Part shown: one piece after another, positions 54,387 to 62,014 of the stretch
Position numbering within the stretch: the first letter of the stretch is position 1
How the letters are laid out: each line of letters starts with the position of its first letter
Assembly (NCBI GenBank): GCA_044361595.1
Contig: JBIKIN010000016.1
Coordinates: forward strand, 1-64,000
Length of the DNA: 64,000 nt
Source of the DNA: Pseudopedobacter sp044361595
Lineage (GTDB): Bacteria; Bacteroidota; Bacteroidia; Sphingobacteriales; Sphingobacteriaceae
Direction: 5' to 3'
Made by a program: the position numbers and the translations under genes
The notes under the pieces: generated by a model
The model's database searches: none
What the model was told of the DNA's origin: nothing
What the model saw: only the letters and a program-made list of their open reading frames with translations

Positions 54387-54434
54387 AAAAAAAACGCAAT
54401 TCTAATCTTAATTATGAGATTGAAGAACTGCGTT
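54387..54434 (-). terminator. Rho-independent terminator of the SusCD operon
   Basis: AACGCA (54393-54398) pairs with TGCGTT (54429-54434), and the inner arms TTCT/AGAA and AATCT/AGATT extend the stem with small bulges. On the minus strand eight T follow (54387-54394 in A on the plus strand). It is about 48 bp after the DUF5017-like stop and precedes promoter C. Confidence 0.82.
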
Positions 54435-54481
54435 AAGTAAGACTATTGAAATTAAACGGTTATTAATAGATTTAAAACTAT

Positions 54482-55402
54482 TTATTTTACAACTACATTA
54501 ACAGTTTTAATTACTTTTTCATCACCATAAATGGTTGCATTTTGAGCCACAAAAGTAGCGGTATAGGTGCCCGGTTTAGTATAAGTATAGGGATATACTG
54601 GAGAAAACGGATCTACGTAACCTTTAATAGCAACACCATTATCTGGTCCTAAATCTTTAGAACTTGCATCTAAGGCTTTAGTAATCACATACCAATTATG
54701 TTCAACCTCTTGTCCTGCTGTAGAATTATTAGCAGCCAATTGAAGGTTGGCAGTTAAAATTTGTGCCCTATTAGGATCAATAATAGTTCCTTCTTGAACA
54801 ATTTGAAATCCTGCGCTTGAATAAGTAGCCAAATCTAAAATCCCTACAGAAGTTGCAGACTTTACACTAAAATTTTGCACATACCATATTCTACCTGCGC
54901 CAAACTGAGCTCGAGGGCGACCACGATACCTAAATTTAATATATATTGGTTTTTTATCAACTATTAAATCACTAATATCAGCTGAAGTTGGTAAAAAAAC
55001 ACTACTTGAAGCCACTGTTGGTAATGTAAATCTATTGGTAATATCAAACCACGTGGCAGCCTTTACATTACTAAGTTGATATATACCATCAAAATCTGTA
55101 GATGCCAATATTGCTAATTGATTTGCTTGTGTGCCAAAGTTAACTCTGCTATCAAATGAAAGTGTAACTTGTCCTTTTTCTATCGTTCTACCTGATTTAA
55201 ATTGATAATCATTTAAGGGTTCGCCAGAATAAAAGGTAATTAAATCGGCTTTGCCACTAAATAAAAATTTGGTTTCTTGATTTGCAGTCACATTATCCGG
55301 ACTTTCTAATTTAGCTTCAAATTGTGGAATTTCTACTTGTGGGTCTTTAGTGCACCCAACATAGATTACACTTAACAAGCATATATAGATTAATTTTTTC
55401 AT
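54482..55402 (-). CDS. SusE/F-position surface lipoprotein, DUF5017-like
   Basis: The 306-residue lipoprotein has Cys17 in SVIYVGCTKD. The N-terminal KFLFSGKADLITFYSGEP, followed by beta-sandwich segments and a last PKD-like segment (YTYTKPGTYTATFVAQNA), matches the DUF5017 type commonly encoded after SusD in Sphingobacteriaceae. It should sit on the outer surface with SusC/SusD and help bind glycan, but the fold's ligand is undescribed here. It is 16 bp after SusD and is followed by the operon terminator. Confidence 0.75.
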   Translation of the reverse strand: MKKLIYICLLSVIYVGCTKDPQVEIPQFEAKLESPDNVTANQETKFLFSGKADLITFYSGEPLNDYQFKSGRTIEKGQVTLSFDSRVNFGTQANQLAILASTDFDGIYQLSNVKAATWFDITNRFTLPTVASSSVFLPTSADISDLIVDKKPIYIKFRYRGRPRAQFGAGRIWYVQNFSVKSATSVGILDLATYSSAGFQIVQEGTIIDPNRAQILTANLQLAANNSTAGQEVEHNWYVITKALDASSKDLGPDNGVAIKGYVDPFSPVYPYTYTKPGTYTATFVAQNATIYGDEKVIKTVNVVVK

Positions 55403-55418
55403 GTCTTAATTTTTTTAA

Positions 55419-57014
55419 TTACCAACCTGTATTTTGAGTTAACAATTTATTTAAACCTATCTCTCTAGAAGGTATTGGCCACACTGCATCTCTTGCGGTG
55501 GCATTCTTAAATGCTAATTCTCCAAATTTTAAATTAGCTGGAGCGGTACTAAAATTTGCAAGCGCTTGTTTTTGAGTGAACAAATATATATTCCAACGTA
55601 CCAAATCACGTTTCCTTAAAGATTCAAAAGACAGTTCGCGAGAACGCTCATCTTGTATTGCCTGTAAGAAACTTGCCCTATCTAAACCTGTTAAATTTGC
55701 TTCAGTTAAGTTAATTGCTCCAGGTAATAATTTTCCATAGGCTCTTGCCCTTACTAAATTAATTGCTGCATATGCTGCCGGTGTTGGGCCATTATTTACT
55801 TGATTTTCTGCTTCTGCGAACATTAATAAAACATCAGAATATCTCAAAAGAGGAAAGTTTTGAGGGGTTCTATCTTTATCTTTAGGTAAAACAACTTCAA
55901 ATTCTCTACGGAATTTACCGCAATCTCTTTGAAATATTTGAGTAGCTGAATATAAGCTTTTAGTTGTTGTGGCACCTACATAAGAAAAAGGTGCAATAGA
56001 CCAATCTCTCCTTAAATCTGGTGAGGAACCATCAATTCTTCTTTCAAATTTATTAAATAACATTCCTGTTGTTTTAATAAAACCATAGGCATAGCCTATA
56101 TTCTCGTTTCCAGTTCTAATCCCATTATTAGAACCAGTTCTTCCTGTTTCTGTAAAACCAGATGCTACATTTCCCCAAAATTCTACTTCCCAAATACTTT
56201 CTTTAAAATCATATTTATCTTGAGCATAGTTGATAAAAACCTGACTATAATCAGGATTTAAAGCATGTCCAGCTGTTGCATCATCCATTACTTTTTTAGC
56301 CCAGTCTCTAGCCTCTACAAATCTTTTAGTATCGTTAATTGGATTACCAGCTGCGTATAAACATACTCTAGCTAACATACCTCTAACGGCAGATTGACTT
56401 ATTCTACCGCCAAAACCTACAACACTTATTGGTTTTACCTTAGTCTCGGCTAATGTCATATCCTCAATAATTTTGTCGTAAACTACTTTAGCAGGTGTGC
56501 GGGCAATATCCGTATTCTCGGCATTAGGCAGAGAATTTAACACCAAAGGAACATCACCAAAATTACTCACTAATAAAAAGTAATAATATGATCTTAAGAA
56601 AAGAGCTTCTCCTTCAATAGCGTTTCTATTTACTTGACTTACACCTTGGGCTTTATTTATGTTTTCTAACAATAAATTTACCATGTTTATACCCGCATAG
56701 CAAGTTTGCCAAACACCAGTTGTAGAATTGTCTGCAGGAAATACATTATTTACAAATGTCCCTGTAAAATTAAAATCTCTAGCATAATACCCCTCGTCTG
56801 CATCTAATTGCATTATCCCAATTAAAAAATTACCATAAAGAGCATTATTGCCTAACTTCTCATAAGCCCCATTTAATGCTGTATTCAATTCTGATTCGGT
56901 TTGATAATAATTTACGGAGGATACAAAATCTAAAGGTTTTGTATCTAAAAAATCGTTACAAGCACTTAAGCTAAGCGCTACAGTAACTAGTGTTAATATA
57001 ATCGTCTTTTTCAT
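55419..57014 (-). CDS. SusD/RagB-family glycan-binding lipoprotein
   Basis: The 531-residue lipoprotein has Cys19 in LSLSACNDFLDTKPLDFVS, the standard SusD opening. TPR-like helices ALNGAYEKLGNNALYGNF and EGEALFLRSYYYFLLVSNFG, the phrase FPLLRYSDVLLMFAEAENQV and the C-terminal VWPIPSREIGLNKLLTQNTG (PIP..E box) identify the family. It caps the SusC transporter and recruits oligosaccharide. It starts 5 bp after SusC. Confidence 0.95.
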   Translation of the reverse strand: MKKTIILTLVTVALSLSACNDFLDTKPLDFVSSVNYYQTESELNTALNGAYEKLGNNALYGNFLIGIMQLDADEGYYARDFNFTGTFVNNVFPADNSTTGVWQTCYAGINMVNLLLENINKAQGVSQVNRNAIEGEALFLRSYYYFLLVSNFGDVPLVLNSLPNAENTDIARTPAKVVYDKIIEDMTLAETKVKPISVVGFGGRISQSAVRGMLARVCLYAAGNPINDTKRFVEARDWAKKVMDDATAGHALNPDYSQVFINYAQDKYDFKESIWEVEFWGNVASGFTETGRTGSNNGIRTGNENIGYAYGFIKTTGMLFNKFERRIDGSSPDLRRDWSIAPFSYVGATTTKSLYSATQIFQRDCGKFRREFEVVLPKDKDRTPQNFPLLRYSDVLLMFAEAENQVNNGPTPAAYAAINLVRARAYGKLLPGAINLTEANLTGLDRASFLQAIQDERSRELSFESLRKRDLVRWNIYLFTQKQALANFSTAPANLKFGELAFKNATARDAVWPIPSREIGLNKLLTQNTGW

Positions 57015-57019
57015 GAAAT

Positions 57020-60000
57020 TTAAAATTTAGCGTTAATACCAAATACTACTGTTTGTGCTCTTGGATAAGCAGAGAAATCGAACCCAGGTGTTAGCGTAGA
57101 GTTTCTTACAGAAACCTCTGGATCAAAACCAGAATAATTAGTAAAAGTCCAAAGATTTTGTGCTGCAACAGATAGGTTAACTTCTTTTAATTTTAATTTA
57201 TTGGTTATGTTTTTTGCAAGATTATAACCCAAAGAGACTGTCTTTAACCTTAAATAAGAACCATCTTCAATTACTCGGCTAGAATATGTTCCGTCTGGTC
57301 CTCTTCCATTAACGCCAGGTAAGGTATTGCTTGGGTTTGTCTCTGTCCACCTATCATTAAAAGTAGCAAATTGATTAAGACTTTGAGATTTACTTCCTTC
57401 AAAAAATAGTCTGTTTGCGTTAAGTATTTGATTACCGTAAGACCATTGTAATAACACCCCTAAGTTAAACCCAGCGTAGGAGAAATTATTCATAAATCCA
57501 CCAACATGTTTGGGAATTGTACGTCCAATAACTGTTTGATCTGCGGCATTAACCACTCCATCATCGTTGATATCCTTATATCGAATATCGCCTGGTCTAA
57601 TAATGCTTCTTAGATCTCCATTATTAGGTATTCCTGGCTTAAGAACATAGTTTCCTGGGGTACCGTCAAAATCTGATGTTTGATAAATACCATCGAAGAT
57701 ATAACCAAAGAATTGTGAAGCTGGTTCTCCAACTCTAGCAACGTAATTAGAATTGTTTCTGTAAAAGAAATCCCAGTTTAAGGCTGATAATAAATAATCT
57801 TGGTCTTTATTTAAGCTTAAAATTTTATTTTGGTTAAAACTGATATTAAAATTAGAAGACCATTCAAACTTATCTGTTTTTACGTTAATTGTATTTAAGG
57901 TAATTTCAAAACCCTTGTTTTCAACACTTCCAATATTTCTAAAAGCACTATTATAGCCAGAAGTAAACGGAATTTGAGCATTTAATAGTAGATCATCAGT
58001 TACTTTTCTGTACCAATCTAAAGTAAGCGTTACCCTACTTTTAAATAGTTCTATATCATAACCAATATCAAAAGAGCGTGTGGTTTCCCATTTTAAATTG
58101 TTATTACTCAAATCTGTTGGTACTGTACCCAATTGAGGTGTCCCATTTGCAAACGAATAAGATGCACCTAATGGGAAATCAAATGCCGCTAAATAAGCGT
58201 AATCACTCACACGGTTATTTCCAGATGCACCATAAGAAAGTCTTAATTTTGCATCAGAAATAAATTTAAGCGGTTTCATGAATTTTTCTCTACTCATTCT
58301 CCATGATATTGCCGCAGAAGGAAAATAACCCCAACGATTGTTTGAAGCAAACTTTGATGAAGCATCTGCTCTGTAAGTTCCTGTAAAATAATATTTATAA
58401 TTATAGATGTAGCTTGTTCTTCCAAAGAAAGACACTAACTTATTTTCTGATTGTGAAGATCTAATGGGATTAGGAACTCCTAAATCAATACCGCTTATCC
58501 CTAATGACTCTATAGGAATTTTAATGCTTGATTCACCAAAATTTTCAAATTTTACTCCTTGAAGAGAAGAACCTGCCACAAGGTTTAAAACATGTTTTTT
58601 CTTTATTGTCTTTTTATAGGTTAATGTGTTTTCATTGCTCCAGGTATTTACGTTGTTAAAAAAGACAGATCCTTGAACTCCTCTATCATTAAATGGTAAT
58701 AATGGGCTTCCTCTAGAAGTTTTAGAATTGTAAAATTGATCATTTCTACCAAACACATTGTTTAATCCACCTTGCACCCTTAAAGTAAGATCTTTAGAGA
58801 AATTGTAATCTAAATATGCCTGACTAATAATTTGACTATTTCTTACTTCTCTTAATTCATTCTTAGCAGATTGTATAGGATTAATTCTGACTTCATTATT
58901 TAAATCAACCGCATCTGGGTCAAAAAGACCATTTTCAAAATCATCTAAATCTGTACCTGAAAAAGGTAAAGGTCTAAAGCCCAAAGCGCCATATAACAAA
59001 TAACTTGTAGAGTTTGCGCCTTGTCCACCTGCTGCAACATCTTGCCCATAAGAAAAGTTATGGGAGTAATTTACATTTACAAAAACAGATAGTTTACTAT
59101 TAATTTCTTGCCTTAAATTTAAGCGCCCTTGATATCGTTTAGCTCCTGAATTTATGATTACACCATCTTGATTAAAGATAGAACCTGATAAAGAATATCT
59201 TGTACTTTTGCTACCGCCTCTTATGGCAAGATTGTGTATTTGCGTTTTTCCTTGAGTATATAACTGATCTTGCCAATTAGTAAAAGGTAAATTACGGTAA
59301 TCTTCTAATTTTAAACCATCTGCCTTATATCTAGGATTACTAGGGTCTAAATCTCCTGGGGTATAATTTATCGTGTTAGGTACTGCATTTTTCTCAATTT
59401 GGTACTTAACATATTCATACCCATTCATCATTGGAATTGTTTTCGTGATGTTATTGAATCCAACATTTACGCTATAATCAATTGAAGGAGCGCCATCTTT
59501 ACCTTTCTTAGTTTCTATAACGATAACTCCATTTGCACCTCTGGCGCCATATATGGCAGTTGAAGATGCATCTTTTAGTACAGTAATTGATTCAATATCT
59601 TGAGGATTTAATGAAGATGTACTAAAATCTTCTGTCGGAAATCCATCAACCACAAATAATGGCGAATTATTTTGAGTTAAAGAATTAGAACCTCTTACAA
59701 CTATATTAATGCCCCCTGCTCCTGGTTGGCCATCGTTAGAAGTAACTTGAACCCCTGCAACTCTACCTGCCAATGCCTGATCAAATGATAATACAGGAGC
59801 TTTCTGCAAATCGTTAACATTAACACTAGATACAGCGCCTGTTAAATCTTTTCTTGCAACAGAACCATAACCTACTACAACCACTTCATTTAAGGCACTT
59901 ATTTCGGCTATAAGGATAACATTATATACGTTGCCCGCACCAACATTGATTTGTTGTTTGGTATAACCCATATAGCTAAATTCTAAAATTTTTGCAGTTT

Positions 60001-60280
60001 CTTGAGCAGGTATAGTGATTTTGTAATTACCGTCCATGTCGGTAATGACACCTAATTTTGTTCCTACAAGTTTAATATTTACGCCTGGTAATGTAATTCC
60101 CGATGCATCAATAACTTTTCCACTAATTACTCTATCTGGTTTAGATTTGAGTCTTTCGGTAAAGAAAGTTTCTTTTAAGGAAGAGGCGTAAGTCTTATTT
60201 CCTAAAAAAAGAGCCATCATCAGGAGTAGATTAAAAATTTTCCTGAGTACTCTTACTTTATTTCTAAAGGTTTTCATCAT
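57020..60280 (-). CDS. SusC/RagA-family TonB-dependent glycan transporter
   Basis: The ATG at 60280 (MMKTFRNKVRVLRKIFNLLL) is chosen; an upstream in-frame TTG at 60304 overlaps the GH88 stop and is unlikely. The 1086-residue protein has a long leader, a CarboxypepD-regulatory-like domain (VISGKVIDASGITLPGVNIK), the TonB box region NEVVVVGYGSVARKDLTGAV and a plug (AGRVAGVQVTSNDGQPGAGG; IYGARGANGVIVIETKKGK). A 22-strand barrel follows, ending PGFDFSAYPRAQTVVFGINA. It imports oligosaccharides released at the surface, with SusD as lid. It lies between GH88 and SusD in one transcription unit. Confidence 0.95.
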   Translation of the reverse strand: MMKTFRNKVRVLRKIFNLLLMMALFLGNKTYASSLKETFFTERLKSKPDRVISGKVIDASGITLPGVNIKLVGTKLGVITDMDGNYKITIPAQETAKILEFSYMGYTKQQINVGAGNVYNVILIAEISALNEVVVVGYGSVARKDLTGAVSSVNVNDLQKAPVLSFDQALAGRVAGVQVTSNDGQPGAGGINIVVRGSNSLTQNNSPLFVVDGFPTEDFSTSSLNPQDIESITVLKDASSTAIYGARGANGVIVIETKKGKDGAPSIDYSVNVGFNNITKTIPMMNGYEYVKYQIEKNAVPNTINYTPGDLDPSNPRYKADGLKLEDYRNLPFTNWQDQLYTQGKTQIHNLAIRGGSKSTRYSLSGSIFNQDGVIINSGAKRYQGRLNLRQEINSKLSVFVNVNYSHNFSYGQDVAAGGQGANSTSYLLYGALGFRPLPFSGTDLDDFENGLFDPDAVDLNNEVRINPIQSAKNELREVRNSQIISQAYLDYNFSKDLTLRVQGGLNNVFGRNDQFYNSKTSRGSPLLPFNDRGVQGSVFFNNVNTWSNENTLTYKKTIKKKHVLNLVAGSSLQGVKFENFGESSIKIPIESLGISGIDLGVPNPIRSSQSENKLVSFFGRTSYIYNYKYYFTGTYRADASSKFASNNRWGYFPSAAISWRMSREKFMKPLKFISDAKLRLSYGASGNNRVSDYAYLAAFDFPLGASYSFANGTPQLGTVPTDLSNNNLKWETTRSFDIGYDIELFKSRVTLTLDWYRKVTDDLLLNAQIPFTSGYNSAFRNIGSVENKGFEITLNTINVKTDKFEWSSNFNISFNQNKILSLNKDQDYLLSALNWDFFYRNNSNYVARVGEPASQFFGYIFDGIYQTSDFDGTPGNYVLKPGIPNNGDLRSIIRPGDIRYKDINDDGVVNAADQTVIGRTIPKHVGGFMNNFSYAGFNLGVLLQWSYGNQILNANRLFFEGSKSQSLNQFATFNDRWTETNPSNTLPGVNGRGPDGTYSSRVIEDGSYLRLKTVSLGYNLAKNITNKLKLKEVNLSVAAQNLWTFTNYSGFDPEVSVRNSTLTPGFDFSAYPRAQTVVFGINAKF

Positions 60281-60300
60281 AATTGGTTTATTTATTTGGT

Positions 60301-61557
60301 TCAAGATTTTAGTAAATTATTATACCTCAATAGGGCTTCTAAGAAATAGTAATCGGCATAAATTAGCGGCACATCTACTTCAGAATGTGCCTCCATATAT
60401 CCAACAGAATGTTTTAAAAGAAAATAATTATTAGTTCGTGGCTTAGCCAAATAATCTGAGCTAGATAAACTTTTGAGCATTAATTCGGCAGCATTTCTAT
60501 ATTTTAATTTAAGTGCTGGCTTAGTGGTGTAATCGCTTAACATAAATAAGGCTGAAGACATAATAGCGCCTGCTGAAGCATCTCTTGGAGTAGGTTGATG
60601 TTTATTTGGAATATAATTCCACTCGGGCTCATATCCCTTTTCTCCTACATTAAAATCCCAAAAAGGAATCTTATCTGCCGGTAGTTTAGGATTATCCAAA
60701 TAAAAATCAGCCATTTTCTGCGCAGTAGCTAAAAATTTATTGTCTTTAGTAAAGTAATAAACCTGAGTAAAACCATAAACACCCCATGCCTGACCACGAG
60801 CCCACTGAGAATTATCAGAGTAACCTTGTACAGTTTTACGATCTTTAACCTCGCCGGTTTTTTCATCATAATTAATCATATGATAAGAACTGAAATCTGG
60901 CCTTATTCCATTTTTCATAGTTGTCTCGGCATGTTTAATAGCTATCTCTCTATACTTTGGATCTTTAGTTTGTTCTGATGCAAAAAATAACAATTCAAGG
61001 TTCATCATATTATCTATTATAACAGGATATTTCCAAATGTGCTTACCATTGTATGATGTCTTTGTATTCCAAGATTTGATGCACCCTACAGCAGGCGAAT
61101 ACCTAGAAATTAACGAGTTAGCCGACTGGATAAGTACTGGAATTAATGTTGAATCTTTAGTGATTCTATAGGCGTTGCCATAGCTATTAAACATCATAAA
61201 ACCCAGATCATGATGGCTGGTATTGTATTGATTTTGCTCTAAAGATTTAGTCCATTTAATAGCGTTTTCTTTCCAAAAATCATTCTTTGTGTACTCATAC
61301 ATATACCAAAGGTTACCCGGCCAAAAACCACCTGTCCAATTATTTATATCAACAAATTTTAATGAGCCATCTGGTGCGGTAGTTCGAGGATACTTAGATA
61401 AATCTTGCCCTACATTTAACATTTCTTTATATTGGATTTGGGCAGTTTTAAAAATTTGAGCTACAGGAATAGACTGATTTCCTATAGGAAAATTTTTAAA
61501 TGCAACAATTAAAAAAATGACTACGATAAATATTGAATACTTTTTAATACGTTTCAT
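60301..61557 (-). CDS. GH88 unsaturated glucuronyl hydrolase
   Basis: The 418-residue protein has an N-terminal signal/anchor (FIVVIFLIVAF). The (alpha/alpha)6 fold shows WTGGFWPGNLWYMYEYT, SHHDLGFMMFNSYG with Asp117 and YPVIIDNMMNLELLFFAS with Asp182, the two catalytic aspartates of family 88, plus QGYSDNSQWARGQAWGVYGF. GH88 removes the 4,5-unsaturated uronic acid left at non-reducing ends by polysaccharide lyases. Its presence thus implies that a lyase acts on the same glycan. It is the first gene of the SusCD operon under promoter D; its stop lies 20 bp before the SusC ATG. Confidence 0.92.
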   Translation of the reverse strand: MKRIKKYSIFIVVIFLIVAFKNFPIGNQSIPVAQIFKTAQIQYKEMLNVGQDLSKYPRTTAPDGSLKFVDINNWTGGFWPGNLWYMYEYTKNDFWKENAIKWTKSLEQNQYNTSHHDLGFMMFNSYGNAYRITKDSTLIPVLIQSANSLISRYSPAVGCIKSWNTKTSYNGKHIWKYPVIIDNMMNLELLFFASEQTKDPKYREIAIKHAETTMKNGIRPDFSSYHMINYDEKTGEVKDRKTVQGYSDNSQWARGQAWGVYGFTQVYYFTKDNKFLATAQKMADFYLDNPKLPADKIPFWDFNVGEKGYEPEWNYIPNKHQPTPRDASAGAIMSSALFMLSDYTTKPALKLKYRNAAELMLKSLSSSDYLAKPRTNNYFLLKHSVGYMEAHSEVDVPLIYADYYFLEALLRYNNLLKS

Positions 61558-62014
61558 TCTGAAGAAATTTTATAAGATTCTTTTTAATTTGATGTCTAAG
61601 GAGATTCTTGGTTTTTTTCTGTAATTATTAATATCTAAATGTTATATATAAACATACAAGTGAAACCAACACTCGTGAGTATATATACTATTCTTTTATT
61701 ATTTATAATTGGTTAAATACTTATTGGTTAAAGTATGCTGCTGTAAAATTAGATTGAATTAATAGCTAAAGTGCATGTCAAATGGGTCCATTTATCACGA
61801 TAAATGTATCTAATGACTTTTCTAATTAATTTCCTTCTAGCTATTTGAAGAAATAGCATTTAAAATGAATGGTTATAAAAACCATATTTCTCGTAATCGT
61901 TAGGCTTAATGAGAGGTGTTAACTAAGCCTAATTCTATTTAAAACGTTTTGAAGTTTGTTGGATTGGCACCAATGAGTTTGAAGAAAATGAATGCTATTT
62001 TTATTTTGTAGATA
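61558..62014. other. Intergenic between HTCS and GH88, 457 bp, no gene seen
   Basis: Apart from promoter D the region holds two small hairpins past the HTCS stop: TTAGGCTTA/TAAGCCTAA (61900-61908/61924-61932) and ATGGTT/AACCAT (61869-61874/61880-61885). They lack a T-run, so they are doubtful terminators. The long leader (about 180 nt) between the promoter D start and GH88 is AT-rich without obvious structure. Confidence 0.45.
61744..61811 (-). promoter_or_regulatory. PUL promoter D: diverged direct repeat plus -7 box
   Basis: Plus-strand TCAAATGGGTCC (61778-61789) and ATAAATGTATCT (61800-61811) are 22 bp apart and match the TCATTTGTATCC element at 8 and 7 of 12 positions. The minus-strand -7 box TAATTTTA is at 61744-61751, 27 bp away, within the 10-mer TGTAAAATTA that is also present at promoter C (54252-54261). 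It drives the GH88-SusC-SusD operon. Confidence 0.5.

Noticed and set aside
57020..60304. TTG start at 60304 for SusC, overlapping the GH88 stop
   Set aside because: ATGs at 60280 and 60277 give a standard leader without overlap.
42709..61557. Calling the PUL a heparin or chondroitin sulfate locus
   Set aside because: GH88 and an iduronate-2-sulfatase-like enzyme fit, but no heparinase or chondroitinase family lyase was recognised, so the substrate is left open.
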